Shown piece by piece: positions 43,078-51,803 of a stretch of 64,000 nt of DNA. The position numbers and the translations under genes were made by a program. Origin of the DNA: Ruminococcus sp. (GTDB lineage Bacteria; Bacillota; Clostridia; Lachnospirales; Lachnospiraceae); contig JACERV010000008.1 in assembly GCA_013911065.1 (NCBI GenBank), positions 85,172 through 149,171 on the forward strand. The letters run 5' to 3'. Within the stretch, counting starts at the first letter, position 1. Each line of letters opens with the position of its first letter. The notes under the pieces were generated by a model. The model ran no database searches, was not told the DNA's origin, and was given only the letters and a program-made list of their open reading frames with translations.

Positions 43078-44814
43078 TTATTTGATTTCCTCAATTTGAG
43101 AAATATCACTGTCTATGATCAGGGAATAATTTGTATAATACACTACGAAGCCAGGTTTTCCGCCTTTGGGTTTTTTAACGTGTTTCTTTTCTACGTAGTC
43201 GATTTCGACTTTTTCACCGCCCCGGGCCTTGGAATAATAGGCGGCAAGGCGGCCGGCCTCTTCAAAAGTCCGGTCCGGCAGTTCTTCCCCGTTTGATTTG
43301 ACGATGACATGAGAGCCGGGTGTTTCTTTCGCATGGAACCACCAGTCATTTCCCACAGCGAAATGGAAGGTGAGTTCCTCATTCTGAAAGTTATTTTTTC
43401 CTACATATATATGGTAGCCGTCGCTTGACAGATAATGAAGCGGCCTATTTTTTATTTTCACTTTTTTCCCGGTGAATTTCCTGCGCATGTACCCTGAACT
43501 GATAAGCTCCTCCTTGATTTCTGCCAAGTCGTCTTCGGTCAGCGCAATATCCAGTGCAGTGCTGATAGATTCGAGATAAGTGATGTCATCCCGGGTCTCC
43601 TGAATAAACTTGGAAAGTGCTTCGTAGGTCCGCTTTTGTTTGTTATACTTATCAAAATAGCGCTGCGCATTTTCCTGAGGTGTTTTATCAGGGTCCATGG
43701 GGATAGAAACCATTTCATTATTATAATAGTTCAAGGCCTCCAGTTTTTTAGAGCCTTCTTCCAAATTATAGCCATAGGTATGAATGAGTTCACCGTATAC
43801 CTTGTATTTGTCCCGGTTTTCAGTATCCTGAAGCTGCCTGAGCTGTAAGTCATATTTTTTCCGGCTGCGCTCCAGTGCAGTCTGCACGATCTGACGTAAA
43901 TCCGCCGATTTCTGCCGGATACGGGTGATTGCATTTTTTGAAGCATAGTATGTCTCTAATACCTGGGACATCATTGGAAATTCTTTGCGGGTATAGCTGC
44001 AAAAATGTGTCAGCGGCAGAGCGGAGAAATCCTTTGGTTCCTGCCCGTTATAATAAATGGCAGGAGAAAAGCGGTTTTCTTTTACTGCAGAAAAGAAAAT
44101 ACAAAACTGATTATATAAATGCCGAAGAACATCCTGAGAAAGCTCCTTTGGTGTAATAGAAGAGTCCACGCCGGACAGGTGACAGATTTCCTCTGCAGTC
44201 ACGGGGCTTATGCCTGTAAAACTAGTATAAATTGCTTTTGCGAGAGGAAAGGGCTTTGCAGTAAGCTGTTGTGTAAATGCCTCCTCTTCTATATTCAGCG
44301 GGTCAGACTTGTCCATCGTATCCGGAATAAAATATTCCCTTCCCGGAAGAACCTCACGTACGGAACTCATCTGTGCGGATACCCGTTTGATGCTGTCAAT
44401 AATTATACCCTCCTGGTTACAGAAAATGATATTGCTGTGCTTTCCCATAATTTCTATAATCAAATCTTTCTGGCAGAGGTCTCCCAGTTCATCCAGGTGC
44501 TCAATTGTAAAATGGATGATACGCTCCAGTTTTGGCTGGTAGATGTCAATAATCCGTCCATTGCTGATATGCTTGCGGAGAAGCATGCAGAAATTAGGGG
44601 CAGACATAGGACTTGGCTTGTTAGACCCGGTCAGATAAATGAGCGGCAGTGATGCGCTGGCTGAAATACAGAGTCTTTTTTGCCCCCCAGGGGATTTCAC
44701 AGTAAGAAGCAGTTCATCTGTTTCAGGCTGGGCAATTTTAGCAATCCTTCCGCCTAATAATTGTTCTTTTAATTCGTGGACCAGACAGGCCACGGTAATT
44801 CCGTCAAATGCCAT
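43078..44814 (-). CDS. Rqc2/NFACT family RNA-binding protein
   Basis: A 578-residue protein of the NFACT/RqcH group (once annotated fibronectin-binding), which in related bacteria works on stalled 50S subunits. The N-terminal NFACT-N domain begins MAFDGITVACLVHELKE, a central coiled coil spans about 270-430, and the NFACT-R domain has HFAVGNDWWFHAKETPGSHV near 475. The ATG at 44814 has AAGGAAGGAA upstream and matches the family N-terminus; an in-frame upstream start is rejected. The promoter is the palindrome module at 44853-44886. Confidence 0.93.
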   Translation of the reverse strand: MAFDGITVACLVHELKEQLLGGRIAKIAQPETDELLLTVKSPGGQKRLCISASASLPLIYLTGSNKPSPMSAPNFCMLLRKHISNGRIIDIYQPKLERIIHFTIEHLDELGDLCQKDLIIEIMGKHSNIIFCNQEGIIIDSIKRVSAQMSSVREVLPGREYFIPDTMDKSDPLNIEEEAFTQQLTAKPFPLAKAIYTSFTGISPVTAEEICHLSGVDSSITPKELSQDVLRHLYNQFCIFFSAVKENRFSPAIYYNGQEPKDFSALPLTHFCSYTRKEFPMMSQVLETYYASKNAITRIRQKSADLRQIVQTALERSRKKYDLQLRQLQDTENRDKYKVYGELIHTYGYNLEEGSKKLEALNYYNNEMVSIPMDPDKTPQENAQRYFDKYNKQKRTYEALSKFIQETRDDITYLESISTALDIALTEDDLAEIKEELISSGYMRRKFTGKKVKIKNRPLHYLSSDGYHIYVGKNNFQNEELTFHFAVGNDWWFHAKETPGSHVIVKSNGEELPDRTFEEAGRLAAYYSKARGGEKVEIDYVEKKHVKKPKGGKPGFVVYYTNYSLIIDSDISQIEEIK

Positions 44815-44852
44815 AATAAATTCCTTCCTTAACAGTAAATACAATGATTTGT

Positions 44853-44886
44853 ATATAATATCCTCATTTATGAGGATATTATATCA
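44853..44886 (-). promoter_or_regulatory. 34-nt promoter/palindrome module, copy 1
   Basis: On the minus strand TGATATAAT (extended -10) opens a perfect inverted repeat with 15-bp arms (ATATAATATCCTCAT) and a 2-nt centre, directly before the NFACT gene. A TTTCAC -35 lies 17 bp upstream of the TATAAT (44901-44906). The 34 nt are identical to those at 61532-61565 read towards that gene. Confidence 0.75.
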
Positions 44887-44962
44887 CAAATACCAGGTAC
44901 GTGAAACACCTGTGCCTTTGTATGGGGCAAATTTAATCCTTTCTAAAGTATTTGGATAAAGG

Positions 44963-44992
44963 TTGACCGAAGTGGGGGAACAGGAGTATAAT
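44963..44992 (+). promoter_or_regulatory. Promoter of the yicC operon
   Basis: TTGACC (44963-44968) and TATAAT (44987-44992) are 18 bp apart, about 88 bp before yicC. Confidence 0.6.
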
Positions 44993-45079
44993 CTTACAGG
45001 AGTGAGCTTATACTTCTTGAACTACTAACTTTCAATAGGTATATGAAACCAAATTTAGGAAGCAGAAGGAAAAACAGAC

Positions 45080-45958
45080 ATGATAAAGAGCATGACAGGT
45101 TTTGGAAGATGCGAGATTCTTAAAAGTTCCAGAAAATTTACAGTAGAGTTAAAGGGCGTGAATCACCGCTATTTAGATGTGAATGTCAGGATGCCTAAGA
45201 AGCTTAATTTTTTTGAAACGTCGATACGGACTTTGTTGAAAAAGTATGTCAATAGAGGCAAAATTGACATTTTTATTACTTACGAAGATACATCAGAAAA
45301 CCAGGTTTCTTTGAAATATAATGCATCTCTGGCCGCAGAATATCTTAAATATCTAAAGCAGATGGAAAAGGAATTCGGGCTGGAAAATGACATACGCGTG
45401 TCTGCACTGTCACGTTATCCGGAAGTGATTACGATGGAAGAGCAGTGTGAGGATGAAGATGAGCTCTGGAATGGCCTGAAAGAAGCCCTGGAAGGGGCGT
45501 TTCGTCAATTTGTAGAAACAAGGACAACAGAGGGAGAGAATTTAAAGAAAGACATTCTGGAGAAGCTTGAGGACATGGAGAACATGGTGGCCTATATTGA
45601 AGAGCATTCACCCGGAATTGTAATGGAATACCGTGAAAAGCTGGAGACTAAGGTTCGGGAGCTTCTGGCGGATACACAGATAGAAGAGAGCCGGATTGCA
45701 GCGGAAGTGGTTATTTTTGCTGATAAAATCTGTACGGATGAAGAAGTGGTACGCCTGAAAAGCCACATCAGCCATATGAAAGTTACTTTAGGAGAAAAGG
45801 AAGGAATTGGCCGTAAGCTGGATTTCATTGCTCAGGAGATGAACCGTGAAGCGAATACGATTCTTTCAAAAGCCAATGATTTAGAAGTATCCAACTGTGC
45901 CATCGGTCTCAAGACGGAGATTGAAAAGGTGAGGGAACAGATCCAAAATATTGAGTAA
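45080..45958 (+). CDS. YicC family endoribonuclease
   Basis: A 292-residue protein of the YicC/YloC family, reported as RNA endonucleases. The N-terminus MIKSMTGFGR is diagnostic, and the C-terminal domain has RLKSHISHMKVTLGEKEGIG near 240 and DFIAQEMNREANTILSKAND near 255. AGGAAGCAGAAGG precedes the ATG. It is 17 bp before gmk. The small remA (DUF370) gene usually found between these two in Bacilli is absent. Confidence 0.93.
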   Translation: MIKSMTGFGRCEILKSSRKFTVELKGVNHRYLDVNVRMPKKLNFFETSIRTLLKKYVNRGKIDIFITYEDTSENQVSLKYNASLAAEYLKYLKQMEKEFGLENDIRVSALSRYPEVITMEEQCEDEDELWNGLKEALEGAFRQFVETRTTEGENLKKDILEKLEDMENMVAYIEEHSPGIVMEYREKLETKVRELLADTQIEESRIAAEVVIFADKICTDEEVVRLKSHISHMKVTLGEKEGIGRKLDFIAQEMNREANTILSKANDLEVSNCAIGLKTEIEKVREQIQNIE

Positions 45959-45975
45959 AGGAAGTTAAGTCAGTT

Positions 45976-46611
45976 ATGAGTAGGAAAGGAATTCTGATTG
46001 TTGTGTCCGGTTTTTCCGGTTCGGGAAAAGGGACTTTGATGAAGGAGCTGATTAGCCGTTATGGGGAAAATTATGCCCTCTCTATCTCAGCAACCACCCG
46101 TGAGCCAAGAGAAGGAGAGGTTCATGGAAAAGAATATTTCTTTATAACAAAAGAAGAATTTGAAAAAAAGATTGCGAAAGAAGAACTGATAGAGTATGCT
46201 AGGTATGTAGAAAATTATTATGGGACTCCCCGTGACTACGTGGAAGAACAGTTAGATGCAGGCAGGGATGTTATTTTGGAGATTGAGATTCAGGGAGCAT
46301 TGAAGGTAAAAAAGGCATTTCCTGAAACATTGCTTTTGTTTGTAACCCCGCCCACATCATCGGAGTTAAAGAAACGTCTCATAGGCAGAGGTACAGAGAC
46401 AATGGAGATAATCGAGTCCAGAATGAGGCGCGCGGTGGAAGAAGCTGAGGGCATGGATAAGTATGATTATCTGGTTGTCAATGATGATTTGGGACATTGT
46501 GTGGAAGAGATGCACGCAATCATCCGGGCAGAGCATTGCAGAAGTTTCCGTAATGCAGCGTTTATGAAAGAAATAAAAGATGACTTAAGCAGAAGCTTGA
46601 AAGGAGAATGA
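45976..46611 (+). CDS. gmk: Guanylate kinase
   Basis: A 211-residue enzyme that phosphorylates GMP to GDP. The P-loop SGFSGSGKGTL is near residues 11-21, the GMP site near SATTREPREGEVHGKEYFF (about 38-56) and YYGTPRDYVEEQLDAGRDV near 80. AAAGGAAG precedes the start. It is 6 bp before rpoZ, the usual arrangement. Confidence 0.96.
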   Translation: MSRKGILIVVSGFSGSGKGTLMKELISRYGENYALSISATTREPREGEVHGKEYFFITKEEFEKKIAKEELIEYARYVENYYGTPRDYVEEQLDAGRDVILEIEIQGALKVKKAFPETLLLFVTPPTSSELKKRLIGRGTETMEIIESRMRRAVEEAEGMDKYDYLVVNDDLGHCVEEMHAIIRAEHCRSFRNAAFMKEIKDDLSRSLKGE

Positions 46612-46617
46612 TTAGAT

Positions 46618-46860
46618 ATGCTACATCCATCTTACACAGACTTAATGAAGGTCGTAAACAAAGACATTGAAGAAGGCGAGACAAAGATTGTAAACAGCCG
46701 TTATTCTATTGTATTGGCCACATCCAAAAGGGCAAGACAGTTGATTGACGGAGAAATATCTATGGTAAATGCCAGAGATGCACAGAAGCCTCTTTCAACG
46801 GCGATTGAAGAATTGAATGAAGGAAAGCTGAAGATTATCGCTGAAAATGCAGAAGAATAG
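46618..46860 (+). CDS. rpoZ: RNA polymerase omega subunit
   Basis: An 80-residue subunit that supports RNA polymerase assembly. It begins MLHPSYTDLMKVV, holds the conserved SRYSIVLATSKRARQLIDGE near residues 27-46 and ends with LNEGKLKIIAENAEE. AAAGGAG precedes the ATG by a few bases. Coaxial genes dfp/coaBC and priA, which often follow it, are not here. Confidence 0.94.
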   Translation: MLHPSYTDLMKVVNKDIEEGETKIVNSRYSIVLATSKRARQLIDGEISMVNARDAQKPLSTAIEELNEGKLKIIAENAEE

Positions 46861-46867
46861 ACATGAA

Positions 46868-46900
46868 AAAGGCAGATGCACATAGGGGTATCTGCCTTTC
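46868..46900 (+). terminator. Hairpin between rpoZ and rimO
   Basis: AAAGGCAGAT (46868-46877) pairs with ATCTGCCTTT (46890-46899) around a short loop, with only a brief T run, so it is probably a leaky terminator. Confidence 0.55.
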
Positions 46901-46915
46901 TAAGTAGGAGGTTTT

Positions 46916-48241
46916 ATGAAGATATTATTTATTTCTCTTGGGTGTGACAAAAACCTGGTAGATACGGAAGTAATGCTGGGACTTCTGGCATCCAGAGGAT
47001 ATGAGATGACAGACAGTGAAACAGAGGCGGATATCATAGTGGTAAACACCTGCTGTTTTATTCACGATGCCAAAGAAGAAAGTATTCAGAGCATTTTGGA
47101 GATGGCAAAATACAAAAAAGAGGGAAATCTCAAAGCTCTTGTTGTAACCGGATGTCTGGCCCAGAGATACCGTCAGGAAGTTTTGGATGAAATTCCTGAG
47201 GTAGATGCAGTCCTGGGAACGACATCCTACGATAAAATCCTGGATGTCATCGATGAGGCGCTGGAAGGAAGGCAGTCTGTTACAATGACAGATGTAGATG
47301 TGCTGCCCAAGGTTCCTGCAAAGCGTTTGGTAACCACAGGCGGACATTTTGCTTATTTGAAGATTGCAGAAGGGTGTGACAAACACTGTACCTACTGTAT
47401 TATTCCAAAAGTCCGTGGAAATTTCAGGAGTGTTCCTATGGAGCAGCTTATAGAAGAAGCCCACTACCTGGCGGACCAGGGAGTAAAAGAATTGATTCTT
47501 GTGGCTCAGGAAACTACACTCTATGGTAAGGATATTTATGGTAAAAAGTCTTTACATCTGCTTCTGAAAGAATTGTGTAAAATAAGCGGTATCCGGTGGA
47601 TACGTGTGTTATATTGTTATCCTGAAGAAATCACTGACGAATTGATACAAGTTATGAAAGAGGAAGAAAAAATCTGCCATTACGTGGATCTGCCGATTCA
47701 GCATGCCAATGATGAGATATTGAAGCGCATGGGAAGACGGACAACAAAGAAGGAACTGATGAGCATTATCGGAAAACTCAGAAAAGAAATTCCTGACATC
47801 TGTATTCGTACAACACTGATTACAGGTTTTCCCGGCGAAACGAAGGAGCAGCATGAGGAATTAATGGAATTTGTAGATGAGATGGAATTTGACAGACTGG
47901 GAGTGTTTACTTATTCACCAGAAGAGGATACTCCGGCGGCCGGGATGCCGGGACAGGTTCCAGAAGAGATAAAGGAGGAGCGGCAGGCCGAATTGATGGA
48001 GCTTCAGCAGGAAATTGCCTTCGAACATGCAGAAAATATGGTAGAACAGGAAGTTCTGGTGACGATTGAAGGAAAGATAGCGGATGAAGATGCCTATGTA
48101 GGCAGAACTTACAGAGATGCTCCGAATGTGGATGGTCTGATTTTTGTAAATACAGAAGAGGAACTGAAAACAGGAGATTTTGCGAGGGTAAAAGTGTCCG
48201 GCGCAGTGGACTATGATTTGATAGGAGGACTAGTGGAATGA
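46916..48241 (+). CDS. rimO: Ribosomal protein S12 methylthiotransferase RimO
   Basis: A 441-residue radical SAM enzyme with two Fe-S clusters that methylthiolates Asp of ribosomal protein S12. The N-terminal domain starts MKILFISLGCDKNLVDTEVM with cluster cysteines at about 10, 46 and 80; the radical SAM motif CDKHCTYC is near 153; a TRAM domain closes the chain (about 375-441). GGAGG lies before the ATG. It overlaps pgsA by 4 bp. Confidence 0.95.
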   Translation: MKILFISLGCDKNLVDTEVMLGLLASRGYEMTDSETEADIIVVNTCCFIHDAKEESIQSILEMAKYKKEGNLKALVVTGCLAQRYRQEVLDEIPEVDAVLGTTSYDKILDVIDEALEGRQSVTMTDVDVLPKVPAKRLVTTGGHFAYLKIAEGCDKHCTYCIIPKVRGNFRSVPMEQLIEEAHYLADQGVKELILVAQETTLYGKDIYGKKSLHLLLKELCKISGIRWIRVLYCYPEEITDELIQVMKEEEKICHYVDLPIQHANDEILKRMGRRTTKKELMSIIGKLRKEIPDICIRTTLITGFPGETKEQHEELMEFVDEMEFDRLGVFTYSPEEDTPAAGMPGQVPEEIKEERQAELMELQQEIAFEHAENMVEQEVLVTIEGKIADEDAYVGRTYRDAPNVDGLIFVNTEEELKTGDFARVKVSGAVDYDLIGGLVE

Positions 48242-48780
48242 ATTTACCAAATAAATTGACAATATTAAGAGTCATTATGGTTCCCTTTTTTGTGTTTTTC
48301 ATGCTGACGGATGTTGGAGGAGCTGCAAATAAATGGATCGCACTTATTTTGTTTATTGTTGCAAGTCTGACAGATTTATTGGACGGGAAAATTGCCAGGA
48401 AATATAATTTAGTTACGAACTTCGGAAAGTTTATGGACCCTTTGGCAGACAAGCTTTTGGTCTGTGCTGCTATGATTTGTCTGGTAGAGATGGAAAAGCT
48501 GGCAGCCTGGATTGTCATTGTGATCATCAGCAGGGAGTTTATTATCAGCGGATTCCGTCTGGTGGCTTCTGACAGTGGAGTTGTGATTGCAGCAAGCTAC
48601 TGGGGAAAATTCAAAACAGTATTTCAGATGGCTATGATTATTTTGTTAATCGCAGATTTAGGCGGTGTTTTTGATATGATTAGCACCATATTCGTATGGA
48701 TTGCCCTTATATTAACAGTGGTTTCTCTGCTTGATTACGTGTTCAAAAATAAACAGGTACTGACACAGGGAGGGATGTAA
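48238..48780 (+). CDS. pgsA: CDP-diacylglycerol-glycerol-3-phosphate 3-phosphatidyltransferase
   Basis: A 180-residue membrane enzyme that makes phosphatidylglycerol phosphate. The catalytic CDP-alcohol phosphotransferase motif is DLLDGKIARKYN near residue 45 followed by GKFMDPLADK near 62, with the three conserved Asp residues. About four to five hydrophobic segments follow. It overlaps rimO by 4 bp and is 2 bp before the cinA-like gene, so all three are co-translated. Confidence 0.95.
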   Translation: MNLPNKLTILRVIMVPFFVFFMLTDVGGAANKWIALILFIVASLTDLLDGKIARKYNLVTNFGKFMDPLADKLLVCAAMICLVEMEKLAAWIVIVIISREFIISGFRLVASDSGVVIAASYWGKFKTVFQMAMIILLIADLGGVFDMISTIFVWIALILTVVSLLDYVFKNKQVLTQGGM

Positions 48781-48782
48781 TC

Positions 48783-49304
48783 GTGTATCCTCAATGGATG
48801 TTACAGAAAACAGAAAATGAAAAAGCTAGTCTGGAAGAACAGCTGGTAAATGAACTGGCAAAACGGAAGCTTACTATAACAACGGCAGAATCCTGCACAG
48901 GAGGCATGATTGCCGGGACTTTGATTAATGTTGCCGGGGCTTCGGATGTACTGAATGAAGGGTATATTACCTATTCTAATGAAGCGAAGGAACGGCTTGT
49001 AGGCGTAAGGCATGAAACCCTGGAAACGTATGGTGCGGTCAGTGAGGAGACAGCCAGGGAAATGGCAGAGGGAGCTGCAAAAGCAGCAGGTGCAGATGTT
49101 GGACTGAGTTCTACCGGCATTGCAGGTCCTGGAGGCGGCACAGAGGAAAAACCCGTAGGACTGGTGTATATAGGCTGCTGCGTCTGTGGGAGGACAAACG
49201 TAATAAAATGTCAGTTCACAGGCAGTCGTATGGAAAACCGGATATCTACGGTGGAAGAGGCGCTTGAAATGGCCCTGAAGGAAATAAATAATTTGGCGAT
49301 ATAG
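48783..49304 (+). CDS. CinA C-terminal domain protein (nicotinamide-nucleotide amidohydrolase type)
   Basis: A 173-residue stand-alone CinA C-terminal domain. The signature TTAESCTGGMIAGTLINVAG near residues 32-52, YSNEAKERLVGV near 67, GIAGPGGGTEEKPVGLVYIG near 112-131 match the PncC amidohydrolase that deamidates nicotinamide mononucleotide. The N-terminal MoCF domain of full CinA is missing, a common short form. The start is GTG 48783, behind GGAGGG; ATG 48798 is an alternative. Confidence 0.88.
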   Translation: MYPQWMLQKTENEKASLEEQLVNELAKRKLTITTAESCTGGMIAGTLINVAGASDVLNEGYITYSNEAKERLVGVRHETLETYGAVSEETAREMAEGAAKAAGADVGLSSTGIAGPGGGTEEKPVGLVYIGCCVCGRTNVIKCQFTGSRMENRISTVEEALEMALKEINNLAI

Positions 49305-49314
49305 CAAACATATG

Positions 49315-49353
49315 AAAAAAGTTGATGGATTTTATAAGTCCATCAACTTTTTT
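49315..49353 (+). terminator. Intrinsic terminator after the CinA-type gene
   Basis: A 15-bp stem (AAAAAAGTTGATGGA at 49315-49329 and its complement at 49339-49353) ends in T, closing the yicC-to-cinA block. Confidence 0.8.
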
Positions 49354-49387
49354 ATGTGTTAACGAAAATACAAATAAAGTAATAGTT

Positions 49388-49429
49388 ATTGTTATTATTT
49401 GGATAATGTGTTATTGTAATAATAACAAT
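49388..49429. repeat. AT-rich inverted repeat upstream of the EAL-HDOD gene
   Basis: ATTGTTATTATT (49388-49399) and AATAATAACAAT (49418-49429) form a perfect 12-bp inverted repeat 18 bp apart, with further GTTATT units between and inside. It may be an operator or promoter region. The remaining 49354-49608 stretch holds no gene I can support. Confidence 0.5.
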
Positions 49430-49608
49430 TTAAAATGCTGATACGGAAAAAACTACTACTTTCTGTGCAATTAAAATGAGGGAAGTGGCTTATCAGATGA
49501 GGGAAGATATAAAAAAATGCCGTATAGAATAATACATATATAGAAGTAGCTAGAATAATAAGGGCAAAAATGGATGAATTCAATACAATCAGACAGGGGG
49601 CCTGGAAA

Positions 49609-50817
49609 ATGTTTATTGCAAGACAACCAATCTTTAACCGAGATCTTAAAATATACGGATATGAGCTGCTCTACAGGGCAAGTGAAACATCGAATGCTTT
49701 TTCAAATGCGACTTTTGCCTCCGCAACAGCGGTGGTACTTGGAGAACTATTTGAGCAGGGTATGGGCAAGATTGTCGGAGAAACAAGAGCTTTTGTGAAT
49801 TTTGATTACGAATTCATTTTATCAGATACAATTGAGCTGATAGATCCGGGAACCTTGGTGATAGAAGTTCTTGAGACCGTTAAATTTGATGATGCGCTCT
49901 TAGCCCGAATTAAGTATCTTCGTACCAAAGGATATAAAATAGCTCTTGATGATTTTGAAGATGATTTTTTTCACTGCCCGGCAGTGCCAATGGCGGATAT
50001 TATTAAATACGATATCCGCGCAACTCCCCCTGATACGATATATAAGGAAGTTAAGGAGGCAATTTCAAGCAATCATGTATTATTAGCGGAAAAAGTTGAA
50101 ACAGAAGAAGAGTATAAAAAAGTAAAAGAAATGGGGTTTCAACTATTTCAAGGTTACTTTTTCAGTAAACCTAAAATTGTGTCAAGCGGATATAAAACTA
50201 AAAAATCACCTAAAACAGTGTACCTTCAAATATTAAGTGAATTAAAAAATGAGGACTTTTCTTATGACAGGATTTCAAAAATTATAGAATCGGATGTCAA
50301 TTTATCATATAGATTGTTATGCGTAATAAGCCATAAAAAAGAAAAACACTATAATTCAATTAAAAATGCTTTGATACGTATGGGCCGGCATGAAATAGAG
50401 AGGTGGATTAGTGTGATAATGCTCCAGAATATGTCAGCGGATAAACCGGATGAGATCTTCAGACTGTCACTGCTGCGCTCCAAATTTAGTGAATATATTG
50501 CCGAACATAGTTTATTTAAAGGCAGGAAAGATGAAGTAGCGCTGATGTGTTTATTCAGTATGCTGGATGTGATTTTGAACAGCTCTATGGAAGAGGCTTT
50601 ACAGGGATTGGCGATTTCAGATGATATTACAGATGCTCTTGTAAATAGGACAGGCGTCTTTGAACCATTGTGTACATTGATAAGGTCCTATGAAAACGGT
50701 GATTGGAGTGAAGTGGATAAATATGCTAAAGCAATTAATGTGAGTTCGGAACTCTTAACTGAAGGGTATATATCAGCAATAGAATGGGCATCAGACATTA
50801 TGAATGTTTATGGATAA
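49609..50817 (+). CDS. EAL-like and HDOD domain signalling protein (YuxH type)
   Basis: A 402-residue protein with an N-terminal EAL-like domain (about 1-195, starting MFIARQPIFNRDLKIYGYEL) and a C-terminal HDOD domain (about 200-395, LLCVISHKKEKHYNSIKNAL; RMGRHEIERWISVIML). The EAL motif is replaced by ELLYR and metal ligands look incomplete, as in YuxH-type proteins that are thought not to cleave c-di-GMP. ATG 49609 has GGGGG upstream and matches the family N-terminus; ATG 49570 is an alternative. It sits alone at the left edge of the accessory region. Confidence 0.88.
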   Translation: MFIARQPIFNRDLKIYGYELLYRASETSNAFSNATFASATAVVLGELFEQGMGKIVGETRAFVNFDYEFILSDTIELIDPGTLVIEVLETVKFDDALLARIKYLRTKGYKIALDDFEDDFFHCPAVPMADIIKYDIRATPPDTIYKEVKEAISSNHVLLAEKVETEEEYKKVKEMGFQLFQGYFFSKPKIVSSGYKTKKSPKTVYLQILSELKNEDFSYDRISKIIESDVNLSYRLLCVISHKKEKHYNSIKNALIRMGRHEIERWISVIMLQNMSADKPDEIFRLSLLRSKFSEYIAEHSLFKGRKDEVALMCLFSMLDVILNSSMEEALQGLAISDDITDALVNRTGVFEPLCTLIRSYENGDWSEVDKYAKAINVSSELLTEGYISAIEWASDIMNVYG

Positions 50818-50985
50818 GGGAATGCTTCGTACACAAAGTCACTGCCGCACTTAAATGCCTCTCTATATTCACAGATATTCAATGCCAATGTGTCCGGGAT
50901 TTGTAGAAAGTAACAATTGACGAATGTCGAAAATTGTGCGAAAATATCAGGTATATGGCGTTAAATAATTATCAGATGCCTATAG
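50808..50985 (-). pseudogene. Possible gene remnant, C-terminal part only
   Basis: On the minus strand about 58 codons are open without a start, ending at a TAA at 50808-50810. The last part reads CEYREAFKCGSDFVYEAF, which recalls the YREAFxxG...E ends of small clostridial proteins of the DUF6809 type. The likeness is weak and it overlaps the EAL-HDOD stop by a few bases. It could be chance. Confidence 0.2.
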
Positions 50986-51020
50986 GAAGATAATCATACG
51001 TATTTGAAAGGAGTTTTAAC

Positions 51021-51713
51021 ATGATTTATTCACATGAAGTAGAAATGATGTGTCCGGTAGCTCAGGGTACAAATCACGGACCAGCTCCAATTCCGGAAGA
51101 AGCAAAATGGGTACAAGCCAAAGAGGTTAAAGATATTGCTGGTTTGACACATGGTGTGGGATGGTGTGCTCCGCAGCAGGGTGCCTGTAAGTTGACCTTG
51201 AATGTAAAAGATGGAATTATTCAGGAAGCTTTGGTTGAGACAATCGGATGTTCAGGAATGACTCATTCCGCTGCTATGGCATCTGAAATTCTTCCGGGAA
51301 AAACCGTTTTAGAGGCATTAAACACAGACCTTGTCTGTGATGCTATTAATACAGCAATGAGAGAATTATTTTTACAGATTGTTTATGGAAGAACACAGAG
51401 TGCATTCTCAGAAGGCGGACTTCCAATCGGGGCAGGTCTGGAGGATTTAGGGAAAGGACTTCGCTCTCAGGTTGGTACAATGTATGGAACATTGGCTAAA
51501 GGTCCCCGCTACCTGGAGATGGCTGAAGGTTATGTAACAGGAATCGCATTGGATGCCAACGATGAAATCATCGGATACCAGTTCGTAAGCCTTGGAAAAT
51601 TCACAGATTTCGTAAAAGCAGGCGATACACCAAATGACGCATGGGAAAAGTCAAAAGGTCAGTACGGACGTGTTGCAGATGCTGTAAAGATTATCGACCC
51701 TCGTGAGCAATAA
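51021..51713 (+). CDS. IscU/NifU-like protein paired with a GGGtGRT protein
   Basis: A 230-residue protein without signal or membrane segment. Residues about 56-100 follow the IscU/NifU scaffold pattern: ACKLTLNVKDGIIQEALVET, then IGCSGMTHSAAMASEILPGK, with cysteines at 49, 56, 77 and 106 (another at 11). In IscU three such cysteines hold the nascent Fe-S cluster. The C-terminal half (YVTGIALDANDEIIGYQF, DFVKAGDTPNDAWEKSKGQY) is not part of IscU. It lies 90 bp before the GGGtGRT gene. TTGAAAGGAG precedes the ATG. Codon choice is biased as in highly expressed genes. Function unknown; Fe-S or metal handling is inference. Confidence 0.75.
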   Translation: MIYSHEVEMMCPVAQGTNHGPAPIPEEAKWVQAKEVKDIAGLTHGVGWCAPQQGACKLTLNVKDGIIQEALVETIGCSGMTHSAAMASEILPGKTVLEALNTDLVCDAINTAMRELFLQIVYGRTQSAFSEGGLPIGAGLEDLGKGLRSQVGTMYGTLAKGPRYLEMAEGYVTGIALDANDEIIGYQFVSLGKFTDFVKAGDTPNDAWEKSKGQYGRVADAVKIIDPREQ

Positions 51714-51803
51714 CAGAGGCAGAATTAAGAGTGAAGAATTTATATTCACTACAACCAAATATTACATAACAGGTAACGCTGAATAAATCAGGAGGACAAT
51801 TAA

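Noticed and set aside
39446..45036. Similarity of 23/28 nt between 39446-39473 and about 45009-45036
   Set aside because: A match of this quality is expected about once by chance within 64 kb, and flanks do not extend it.
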